From an uncultured Corynebacterium sp. (GTDB lineage Bacteria > Actinomycetota > Actinomycetes > Mycobacteriales > Mycobacteriaceae), in assembly GCA_946220775.1 (NCBI GenBank), contig CAMIFC010000029.1, positions 1 through 26,287 on the forward strand: a DNA stretch of 26,287 nucleotides, read 5' to 3'. Each line of letters starts with the position of its first letter. Position 1 is the first letter of the stretch. Made by a program: the position numbers and the translations under genes. The notes under the pieces were generated by a model. It did not search any database and was not told the DNA's origin. It saw nothing but the letters and a program-made list of their open reading frames with translations. Positions 16,045-23,274 of this stretch are shown piece after piece.

Positions 16045-16264
16045 CTCTCCACCGGGTGGCTCCTCGGTCACCGCCACGCCGGACCCAAACCTGCCGAAAC
16101 TGCACATGCCCTGGGCATTCATCGGTTTGTTTGCGGTGTTTACAGGCACGGGACTGTGGTGGATCTACTGGCAGTTTTACGACGACCTTCCAGACCCAAT
16201 GCCGGTTCACTTCAACGCTGAAGGTGAAGCGGATAGTTGGCAGCAGAAATCGGTGCTGCGCTAA
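16034..16264 (+). CDS. Truncated DUF1648-like membrane protein
   Basis: A 76-aa frame starting at GTG 16034, which overlaps the end of the CoA-transferase gene by 11 bases. After a polar N-terminus there is one hydrophobic segment (WAFIGLFAVFTGTGLWWIYW) and then the DUF1648 signature LPDPMPVHFNAEGEADSW. Normal DUF1648 proteins continue with several more membrane segments, but this frame stops nine residues later. It is therefore either a single-TM remnant or a degraded gene. Overlap with the upstream gene suggests coupled translation. Confidence 0.55.
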   Translation: MTSSSPPGGSSVTATPDPNLPKLHMPWAFIGLFAVFTGTGLWWIYWQFYDDLPDPMPVHFNAEGEADSWQQKSVLR

Positions 16265-16314
16265 CCAAACACGCAGTCCACCTAACTATTCACTACTCAC
16301 GAAGGATCACACTA

Positions 16315-17484
16315 TGACTATTTTGAACACTCACGTATCACCGTGGATGACTGACGACTTGCACGAGCTGCGGGGATTGGCGTCCGACTTTTTCGAAACC
16401 GAATCGGTACCGAACCAGCGTCGATGGGAAGAGCAACACCAGGTGGACCGCGATCTGTGGAATAAGGCGGGGGAACGCGGTCTGCTGTGCCTCGCCGTGC
16501 CTGAAGAATACGGTGGAGCGGGTGGCACGTTCGCTCACGACGCGGTCGTTTTCGAGGAACAAAGCCGCGTGCTGGATAGCGCGTTTGGCAATGGGGTGCA
16601 CTCCGGAATTGTGGCTCACTACCTGGTCAATTACGGAAGCGAGGAGCAGAAAAAGAAGTGGCTGCCGCAATTCGTCTCCGGGGAGATGGTGGGAGCTATT
16701 GCCATGACGGAACCAGGCGCGGGCTCTGACCTTCAGTCGCTGAAAACCACGGCGGTCGCCGATGGGGGCGAGTATGTGATCAATGGTTCCAAGACTTTCA
16801 TCACCAATGGCACTCACGCTGACCTGGTGGTCGTGGTTGCCCGAACCGGTGGTGAAGGCGGCAAGGGGCTGTCGCTGATTTGCGTCGAGCCGGCAATCAC
16901 TCCGGGATTCAGCCGCGGTCGTGTGCTGGAAAAGATCGGCACGAAGGGGCAGGACACCCGCGAATTGTTCTTTGAGGACATGCGCGTGCCCAAGGAAAAC
17001 CTGCTGGGAGGCGAATCGGGAGAAGAAGGCCAGGGCTTCATCCAACTGATGCAACAGTTGCCACAAGAACGACTGACGCTCGCAGTGGCGGCAGTGGCAG
17101 CAACTGAAGCGGTGCTGCGCGAGACGATTGCTTATGTGAAGGAACGCGAGGCGTTCGGCCGCTCCATCGCGAAGTTCCAGAACACGAAGTTCGAGCTCGC
17201 GGAATGCGTGACCGAGACCTTCGCGGTGCGCACGCTGGTGGACCACTGCATCGAGGCCCACGTGGCCGGGAAGCTCGATGACGAGCGTGCTTCCATGGCG
17301 AAGTACTACGCCTCCGATAAGCAAAACGAAGGTCATCAGCCGCTGCCTGCAGCTATTTGGCGGTTACGGATACATGTGGGAGTACCCCGTGGCGCGTGCT
17401 TTTGCGGACGCCAGGGTGAAACCAATTTACGGCGGCACCAACGAGATCATGAAGGAACTGATTTCCCGTTCTGTGCTGAAGTAG
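16315..17484 (+). pseudogene. Acyl-CoA dehydrogenase with one-base frameshift near the 3' end
   Basis: FAD-dependent acyl-CoA dehydrogenase, which makes the trans-2-enoyl-CoA in fatty or branched-chain acid breakdown. ATG 16315 has AAGGA 7 bases upstream. The frame is family-typical up to DKQNE: AIAMTEPGAGSDLQSLKTTA, VINGSKTFITNGTHADL, and AFGRSIAKFQNTKFELAE. At 17331-17332 the reading is GAAGGTC where GAAGTC is expected. One extra G moves the reading frame, and the true C-terminus (CLQLFGGYGYMWEYPVARAF, then GGTNEIMKELISRSVLK) lies in the +1 frame to 17484. Left alone, the broken frame runs on to 17603 without family resemblance. The missing end includes the FAD- and substrate-shaping GGYG region, so the product is probably inactive unless this is a sequencing error. 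Confidence 0.85.
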
Positions 17485-17510
17485 CGGGCGCTGGGCCGGG
17501 CTTCGCGGGG

Positions 17511-17570
17511 ACTGCGCGCGGGACCGGTGCTGCGCGCGGAACCGGACTGCGCACGAGGCCGGACTGCGCT
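17511..17570. repeat. Degenerate 17-bp tandem repeat
   Basis: About 3.5 copies of a unit like ACTGCGCGCGGAACCGG (17511-17528, 17529-17545, 17546-17562, 17563-17570) in the short gap between the convergent acyl-CoA dehydrogenase and MFS genes. Composition is very GC-rich and similarity is imperfect. Confidence 0.5.
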
Positions 17571-17599
17571 GAGCATGCGCGCGAGGTCAGTGGCTCGGC

Positions 17600-19120
17600 C
17601 TAGGTCGTGGTCGGGCGTACCTTGCTCACTTTGCGCTGCTTCGCCTTCGTCCGCGAATTGCGGTCATAAACTGCAATGCCCATCGCGATGGTGATCAGCC
17701 CCAGGATCACCACGAAGCCCGCGCCCACTCCGGCGGACCAGTTGAACTTGTCCGTGACCATGAACGCGATGGCAGTGATGAGTGCGAGCCCGATTGACGT
17801 CCCGATGCGTTGGGCAGTTTGAAGCACCGCGCCGGAACTGCCCGCGTATTCGAGGGGAACGTCGGCCAGCGTGAGGGTCTGGTTCGGGCTAATGACCGCG
17901 CCCTGACCCGTGCCGAAGAACGCGAGGGTGAGGATCAGCCACCATTCCGGCAGCCCCGCGGATTCGTGCAGCCACAGCACCGCGATGGAGCTGACCAGCC
18001 CAAACATCGCCGTGGCCACGCCGGCGATGACGACCAGCCGGCCGTGCGTGCTCACCATCTTGCCCGCCCAGTTGGACGCCACCGAGCTACCGATTGCCGC
18101 CGGAATGCCGATCGAACCGGCGATCAGGGCAGTGTGGCCAAGACCGTGTTGGAAGTACATGGCGACCAGTACCCACACGCTGGTGATGCCCATGAAGTAG
18201 ATGCCTGCTAGCAGGGTGCCGTTGCGGAAACTTGTTTCCCGGAAGATCTGCAGATCGACCATGGGGGAGTAGGGGCGCTTGTGTTTGACGGTTTGTTCCC
18301 AGCGAACCCACGCGATCAGGAGGATGATCGCGGCGGGGATCAGCCACCAAATCCAGTTGCCGCCGCCGGATTCCACGAAGGGATAAAGGAAAGCCAGTAC
18401 GGCCGCTCCCAGTAGCACGGCGCCGAGCGGGTCGAGAGAGCGGAAGGCACGCAGGGTACCGAGGTTTTCGCCGGTGGCGGGGTTTTTGACTCGGGAGAGT
18501 AGTGGGCGCGGGAAGTACATCAGCGCCAGGGCCATCGCGAGTAGTCCGAAGGGAACGTTGACTAATAAGGTGTAGCGCCAGCCATGTTCGGCGCCGCCGA
18601 GTCGGATGAGCAAGCCACCGAGAACCGGGCCGATGGCCACTGCTACGCCGACGGTGGAGCCGAACCAGCCGAATGCCCGGCCGCGTTCCTTGCCGTGGAA
18701 GAATTGCTGAATCATGCCGACGCCTTGTGGGCTCAGCAGGCCAGCGCCGATGCCTTGGACGAAGCGCGCGATATTGAGCGCTTCTGCGCTGGGTGCGAGT
18801 CCCGCGGCGATGGAGCTACCGGTGTACACGGCGATGCCGATGAGGAAGAGGCCTCCGCGGCCGAGCAAGTCACCGGCGCGGCCGGCGGCCACGAGGACCA
18901 CGCCGAATGTCAACGCATATCCGGACAACACCCATTGCACATCGGAGCTGCTGGCGCCCAGGCCGTTTTGGATGGAGGGCAACGCCACATTGACGATGGA
19001 CACACTGATCAGCGACATGAAGATGCTGGTCAGCACGACAACAAGGATCTTCCACCTCCGCGGGTCTTGCCCGAGGGGGTAGCTGTCTTCCTGTTTTTGG
19101 GTGTCCTTTAGTGTGCTCAT
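17600..19120 (-). CDS. MFS drug/solute exporter, DHA2 (14-TM) family
   Basis: A 506-aa proton-driven exporter of the DHA2 (EmrB/QacA) type, in the cytoplasmic membrane. About 14 hydrophobic segments are readable. Motif A-like AAGRAGDLLGRGG follows the second segment, and motif C-like VAIGPVLGGLLI lies in the fifth, both typical of drug:H+ antiporters. I use ATG 19120; GTG 19123 is equally close, and no strong ribosome binding site precedes either. It lies 61 bases after the GntR regulator gene on the same strand and may be co-transcribed with it. The substrate is unknown; export of a phosphonate-related compound is possible but unsupported. Confidence 0.88.
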   Translation of the reverse strand: MSTLKDTQKQEDSYPLGQDPRRWKILVVVLTSIFMSLISVSIVNVALPSIQNGLGASSSDVQWVLSGYALTFGVVLVAAGRAGDLLGRGGLFLIGIAVYTGSSIAAGLAPSAEALNIARFVQGIGAGLLSPQGVGMIQQFFHGKERGRAFGWFGSTVGVAVAIGPVLGGLLIRLGGAEHGWRYTLLVNVPFGLLAMALALMYFPRPLLSRVKNPATGENLGTLRAFRSLDPLGAVLLGAAVLAFLYPFVESGGGNWIWWLIPAAIILLIAWVRWEQTVKHKRPYSPMVDLQIFRETSFRNGTLLAGIYFMGITSVWVLVAMYFQHGLGHTALIAGSIGIPAAIGSSVASNWAGKMVSTHGRLVVIAGVATAMFGLVSSIAVLWLHESAGLPEWWLILTLAFFGTGQGAVISPNQTLTLADVPLEYAGSSGAVLQTAQRIGTSIGLALITAIAFMVTDKFNWSAGVGAGFVVILGLITIAMGIAVYDRNSRTKAKQRKVSKVRPTTT

Positions 19121-19160
19121 CACCCATGGTCAACAGTGGAGCCTGGCTAAGTATTCCTTT

Positions 19161-19202
19161 TTATAGTGCGAGACTGTGCTCCTAGAGCGCAAGACTGTGT
19201 TC
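19161..19202 (-). repeat. 21-bp tandem duplication spanning the GntR stop codon
   Basis: The last six codons and stop of the regulator (EHSLAL-TAG, 19182-19202) are followed directly by a second in-frame copy reading EHSLAL-TAA (19161-19181). The copies differ at five positions, all of them third codon positions. Confidence 0.85.
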
Positions 19203-19943
19203 CGCCTTCACCATCGACACTGGAGAAGGCGTTCCTCGAACGGTGTTGATCACGAAATTGGCCAGTTCTGGCAGGTAGCGGTCATCAGAGGCTTCGACCG
19301 GGGTGCCGTGTTTGTCGAAGGCGCGACGTTGGACGCGCAGTAGGGGTGCCCCCGGTTCGACACCGAGGAGGTCGGCGTCCGATTCATCGGCAGCGATGGC
19401 ATCGATGGTGCGAATCGCATTGTTGATATCAACGCCAGAGTCCAAAAGGTGCTGATAGATAGAGCCCGAATCAGTATCGAATTCTAGGAGGTGCTTGCCG
19501 ACGGGGTAGGGGTGGTTCAGGCGTTCAACCATGGCTGGTTTGCCGTTGGTGAGGCGCAACCGGTGAATAGACACGACCGGATCGCGTGGGGAAATGTCCA
19601 AAGTTAGAGCAAGGCCGAGATCAGCGGGAAGTACATCGATTGATTGGGTTTGCTGGCCGGGTACGAATCCGGACAGTTCGCACCAATTGGTGAAACTAAG
19701 GACACCATCGATAGATTGTGTGGGAACACTGGCTAACACGACAGAACGCCGCCCACGCCCCGAAGAGATGAGGCCTTCGCGGCGCAGGTTGGTCAGCGCC
19801 TGGCGGACGGTGCCTCGGGACGAATCGAATTGGCGGCACAGTTCGGCCTCGCTGGGCAGGGGTTCGCCGGCGGCAAACTGGCCTTTGCCGATTGCCCGGC
19901 GCAGGTAGGTCGTGATTTTTTCATGCTGGGTGACGTTGCTCAT
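19182..19943 (-). CDS. GntR-family regulator with UTRA domain (HutC subfamily)
   Basis: A 253-aa regulator. Residues about 1-70 form the GntR winged helix (GEPLPSEAELCRQFDSSRGT, then VRQALTNLRREGLISSGRGR), and about 80-245 the ligand-binding UTRA domain. I use ATG 19943 with AAGGTGAGG 6 bases upstream, not the in-frame GTG 12 bases earlier. It is divergent from the FAD oxidoreductase of the phosphonate cluster. Two HutC-type palindromes, GTTGTCTAGATAAC at 20008 and GTTGTATAGACAAC at 21288, precede that gene and phnD. It is thus probably the repressor or activator of phosphonate uptake and breakdown, responding to a phosphonate or phosphorylated intermediate. Ligand is inferred. The stop region is duplicated. 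Confidence 0.88.
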   Translation of the reverse strand: MSNVTQHEKITTYLRRAIGKGQFAAGEPLPSEAELCRQFDSSRGTVRQALTNLRREGLISSGRGRRSVVLASVPTQSIDGVLSFTNWCELSGFVPGQQTQSIDVLPADLGLALTLDISPRDPVVSIHRLRLTNGKPAMVERLNHPYPVGKHLLEFDTDSGSIYQHLLDSGVDINNAIRTIDAIAADESDADLLGVEPGAPLLRVQRRAFDKHGTPVEASDDRYLPELANFVINTVRGTPSPVSMVKAEHSLAL

Positions 19944-20007
19944 TGTGGCCCTCACCTTAGTGTTGGAATTTACGCGTTGGGTGAACTCGAAGTGAACACT
20001 TGAGGAA

Positions 20008-20021
20008 GTTGTCTAGATAAC
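20008..20021. promoter_or_regulatory. Predicted GntR/UTRA operator O1
   Basis: GTTGTCTAGATAAC, a near-perfect 14-bp palindrome in the divergent region between the regulator and the FAD oxidoreductase. Its core resembles the GT-n-TAGAC-n-AC style of HutC-subfamily operators. It matches O2 before phnD at 12 of 14 positions. Confidence 0.65.
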
Positions 20022-20060
20022 CCTTGAGTGGGGTGTGCTGCATGGAGTTACTTGGACTCT

Positions 20061-21203
20061 ATGAACACTCAATCTCAAGCAAGTAGTCAACCGGTTAACC
20101 ACACTGACGTCCTGATTGTCGGGGCAGGAATCCTGGGCCTGGCGACCGCGTACCTCGCGCACAAGCAGGGGCACAGTGTGCGGGTGGTGGATGTGAGTCA
20201 GTCGCCGGTCGGATCGTCCATTCAGAATTTCGGGCATGCCTGTTTCACGGGGCAGGCGGACGCGGTGCAGCCGATGGCGATGTCGTCCCGCAGGCTGTGG
20301 CAGCAGGCAGCGCAGGACGCCAACTTCTGGATCGCTGAAGCTGGAACCTATGTGCCAGCCCTGACCGAGACAGAAATGCAGGTCCTGAAGGAATTCCACG
20401 CGCACCGGGGAAGTGAGCAGGTTCGCTTGCTGTCCGCTGAGGAAATCGCAGAAGCTATTGGTAATCCACAGCTCGCGGACAAAGCTGTTGGGGGAGCGCA
20501 CCTTCCGCTCGACTGCCGAGTCAATCCGCGAGAAGCTGCGCCTGCACTGGCGAACTGGCTGGGTGAACAAGGGGTGGTTTTCAACTGGGGGACCACCGCG
20601 AAGGACGTTGTCGATGGCAGTGTGGCGACCAATCGTGGTTCGTTCACTGGCGATCGCGTGTTCGTCTGCCCGAATTACCGATTGGTGGAGCTGTTTCCAA
20701 GCATCGCGGAGCGCCACGAATTGCGGGTGTGCTCGCTTGCGATGGTCTTGATTGAGCGACCTGACCAGACAAGTGCCGATCTGGCTATGCTCACGGGCAC
20801 GTCGTTGGCGCGATATGACGGTTTTGCGTCAATGCCGTCGGTTCCTGCGCTGAAAAAGGAGTTGGCAGAACGTGAACCGGAGTTGGTCGATTGTGTGGCC
20901 AACCTGATGGCCACAGGTGTAGAAGACGGCGTGTTTGTGGGGGATAGTCACGCGTACTCGCTAAGTCCGGAGCCATTCATTTCGGCGGAATTGGGTGAAT
21001 TGCTACTGGATAAGGGTACTGACGTGCTGGGGATTGAGAAGCCTGTGGTGAAGCAGCGTTGGTTGGGTAGCTATGCGGATAGTCCTACGACAAACCTGAT
21101 CCTGGAGCACCCGGATTCGCGGACCACGGTGATGGTGGTGGCCAGTGGCATTGGGATGACTATGTCCTTCGGCTTTGCGGAGTCGGCGCTGTCGGCTGGG
21201 TAG
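20061..21203 (+). CDS. FAD-dependent oxidoreductase of phosphonate catabolism (TIGR03364-like, HpnW)
   Basis: A 380-aa oxidoreductase of the D-amino-acid/glycine oxidase superfamily. The FAD-binding motif is VGAGILGLATAYLAHKQG (GAGILG at 21-26) ending in the ribose-binding Asp of VRVVD, and the C-terminal ASGIGMTMSFG completes the cofactor site. Its form and neighbours fit the proposed HpnW family found in phosphonate clusters. Such FAD enzymes oxidise 2-aminoethylphosphonate or N-methyl forms to phosphonoacetaldehyde, releasing ammonia or methylamine and H2O2. ATG 20061 is chosen, with GGAG about 13 bases upstream; a longer frame from 20028 overlaps the O1 region. Substrate is inferred from context, as no transaminase is present. 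Confidence 0.82.
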   Translation: MNTQSQASSQPVNHTDVLIVGAGILGLATAYLAHKQGHSVRVVDVSQSPVGSSIQNFGHACFTGQADAVQPMAMSSRRLWQQAAQDANFWIAEAGTYVPALTETEMQVLKEFHAHRGSEQVRLLSAEEIAEAIGNPQLADKAVGGAHLPLDCRVNPREAAPALANWLGEQGVVFNWGTTAKDVVDGSVATNRGSFTGDRVFVCPNYRLVELFPSIAERHELRVCSLAMVLIERPDQTSADLAMLTGTSLARYDGFASMPSVPALKKELAEREPELVDCVANLMATGVEDGVFVGDSHAYSLSPEPFISAELGELLLDKGTDVLGIEKPVVKQRWLGSYADSPTTNLILEHPDSRTTVMVVASGIGMTMSFGFAESALSAG

Positions 21204-21287
21204 CCAGAAGGTTAATTCCAAGCTGATTCTTCGGGGTCTTTTAGCTGCCAGATGTCGATCAGATGATATTTCGGTGAATTGTCCAAA

Positions 21288-21301
21288 GTTGTATAGACAA
21301 C
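21288..21301. promoter_or_regulatory. Predicted GntR/UTRA operator O2
   Basis: GTTGTATAGACAAC, a 14-bp near-palindrome in the 196-base gap 99-112 bases before the phnD start. It repeats O1 (20008-20021) with two differences, so transport genes and the oxidoreductase are probably controlled together. Confidence 0.65.
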
Positions 21302-21399
21302 ACACAACGCTGCAGGTCAAGATAGTGAATATCGCTGGTCGGGACATCCGGCTGGTGCCTCGCTCTAAGAAAACCCTCCACTGAAAGGCTCGACTTTTT

Positions 21400-22320
21400 A
21401 TGCGTAACCGACTTGCCGCCGGTGCCCTTCTCGCTGCCACCCTCCCAGTCCTCACTGCATGCGGATCCTCCTCGGACAACGGAGACACCATCACTTTTGC
21501 CGCCGTTCCAGCTGAGGCTTCGACGTCGCTGAAGGGCGATTACGAAAACATCACCAAGCTCATCGAAAAAGAAACCGGTAAGAAGGTCGAGTTCCAAGAC
21601 GCATCTGACTACGCGGCTGTCATTGAGGGACAGCGCGCCGGGAAGATTGATGTCGCGTCCTATGGTCCGTTTTCCTACGCCATCGCTAAGGACTCTGGGG
21701 TGAACCTGGAGCCGGTGGCGTCCCCATCGGACGAAGAAGCGGAATCGCCGACGTACACGTCGCTGGCCTACGTGAAGGGCAAATCCTCGATCAAGAGCCT
21801 GAAGGACCTGAAGGGTAAGAAGGTCTGCTTCGTGGATGCGGCATCGACCTCGGGTTACCTCGTTCCGAGCAAGGGACTCATGGACGAGGGCCTGGACATG
21901 AAAAAGGACATCGAACCGGTTATGGCTGGCGGGCATGATGCCTCGCTGCTGTCGCTGAACTCCGGGAACTGTGACGTGGCCTTTGCTCACGACGCGATGC
22001 TGTCCACCTTGGATAAGTCCGGCCAGCTCAAGGCTAAAGACTTCCACTCGATCTGGGAATCCGACCCGATCACCGAGGACCCAATCGCGCTGAACGCGGA
22101 CACGCTGGACGCCGAGGTCGTCGACAAGATCCGCACCGCCATTCGCGACAAGGCCAACAAGCCTGCCCTGGTCAAGGACGGGATCTGCTCGTCTGAAGAG
22201 GACTGCAACCTGCCTGAAGAAACCGGCTGGGGCTACAAGAAGGTCGAGGACAAAGATTTCGACTCCATCCGCGAGCTGTGCCGCGTGACCAAGGCCGACG
22301 CCTGCACCAACGTCGGCTAA
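21400..22320 (+). CDS. phnD: Phosphonate ABC transporter substrate-binding lipoprotein
   Basis: A 306-aa extracytoplasmic binding protein that captures phosphonates and delivers them to PhnCE. The N-terminus is a lipoprotein signal peptide with lipobox LTAC and the modified Cys at 21, followed by a Ser-rich linker. ITFAAVPAEAS, DYAAVIEGQRAGKIDVASYGPFSYAIAK, and the hinge-region CFVDAASTSGYLVP are typical of PhnD-type (PBP II) proteins. The two Cys in GICSSEEDC may form a disulfide outside the cell. It heads the phnD-phnC-phnE transporter set. Operator O2 lies upstream, so induction by the GntR regulator is likely. Confidence 0.9.
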   Translation: MRNRLAAGALLAATLPVLTACGSSSDNGDTITFAAVPAEASTSLKGDYENITKLIEKETGKKVEFQDASDYAAVIEGQRAGKIDVASYGPFSYAIAKDSGVNLEPVASPSDEEAESPTYTSLAYVKGKSSIKSLKDLKGKKVCFVDAASTSGYLVPSKGLMDEGLDMKKDIEPVMAGGHDASLLSLNSGNCDVAFAHDAMLSTLDKSGQLKAKDFHSIWESDPITEDPIALNADTLDAEVVDKIRTAIRDKANKPALVKDGICSSEEDCNLPEETGWGYKKVEDKDFDSIRELCRVTKADACTNVG

Positions 22321-22365
22321 CTCGCAAGCAATCAACATTCGCGTCAATTCACAGAAAGCTAGTTC

Positions 22366-23274
22366 ATGAATACTCCAGAAGGTCGCCGCAATTTCCCGCA
22401 CCCGGAGCCCGAGACAACCCCACGCAGCGCCACGATGCAACACGAGATTGACCAGATGTATGCCGTCCAGCTGGATCACGTCACCAAGGACTTCGGTGGT
22501 GGAGTGAAAGGCCTTCTGGACGTGAATGTTGGCTTCCGCGCCGGAAGCACCACGACCCTGCTCGGACTGTCGGGCTCGGGCAAATCCACCCTGATCAAAC
22601 ACATCAACGGCATGCACACTCCCACTGAAGGCAATGTGCGCGTGCTGGGATACGACATGCAGAGTCTGCGACCGAAAGCGCTGCGCGAACTGCGCCGCGA
22701 TATCGGTGTGATTTCGCAGAGCTTCAACCTCGTCGGCGCCATGTCTGTGCTGGAAAACGTTTGCACCGGACGATTAGGTTCGCTGCGTGGGCCACGGTTT
22801 TCGCTGATGATGTACCCCAAGGCAGTTCGCCGGGAGGCTCTCGAAAACCTGGATCGCGTGGGGATCGCAGATCGTGCATTCCAGCGAGCAGACACGCTGT
22901 CTGGCGGTCAGCAGCAGCGCGTGGCCATTGCTCGTGCGCTGATGCAGCGTCCGAAGATCATGCTTGCTGACGAGCCCGTGGCATCGTTGGACCCAGTCTC
23001 CGCCAATTCCGTCATGGAACTGCTGAACCAGATCAGTAAAGAGGACAACCTCACCGTGATCTGTTCTCTTCACCAGGTGCAGTTGGCGATCGACTACTCC
23101 GATCGAATTGTCGGCCTGCGAAGCGGCCAGATTGTTCTCGACCGCACCACACAAGGTTTGGACGCCGAGCAAGCCAGCAAGATTTACTCCAACGTGGCCG
23201 GTTCGGCCGATCGTGAAGATGCCGACAGCGCCGCCGATGCCGCCAACGAGATGGGCTTGGAGACCGCTCGATGA
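22366..23274 (+). CDS. phnC: Phosphonate ABC transporter ATP-binding protein
   Basis: A 302-aa ABC ATPase that powers phosphonate import. Walker A GLSGSGKST is at residues 67-75, the signature LSGGQQQR near 178, Walker B IMLADEP near 197 with the D-loop SLDP following, and the switch His in CSLHQVQ. The layout is that of PhnC. ATG 22366 gives an unusual 30-residue N-terminal extension; ATG 22435 or 22456 would remove most of it, and no ribosome binding site decides between them. The stop overlaps phnE by 4 bases (ATGA), so the two are translationally coupled. A short Asp/Ala-rich C-terminal tail is present. Confidence 0.92.
   Translation: MNTPEGRRNFPHPEPETTPRSATMQHEIDQMYAVQLDHVTKDFGGGVKGLLDVNVGFRAGSTTTLLGLSGSGKSTLIKHINGMHTPTEGNVRVLGYDMQSLRPKALRELRRDIGVISQSFNLVGAMSVLENVCTGRLGSLRGPRFSLMMYPKAVRREALENLDRVGIADRAFQRADTLSGGQQQRVAIARALMQRPKIMLADEPVASLDPVSANSVMELLNQISKEDNLTVICSLHQVQLAIDYSDRIVGLRSGQIVLDRTTQGLDAEQASKIYSNVAGSADREDADSAADAANEMGLETAR

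Noticed and set aside
17321..17345. Programmed frameshift in the acyl-CoA dehydrogenase
   Set aside because: No slippery heptamer or stimulatory structure is seen and the family does not use frameshifting.
19141..19202. att site of an integrated element
   Set aside because: The duplicated ends are directly adjacent and no integrase gene lies next to them, so allele replacement explains them better.
21259..22617. 452-codon minus-strand frame opposite phnD and phnC
   Set aside because: No family resemblance, and phnD is certain on the plus strand.
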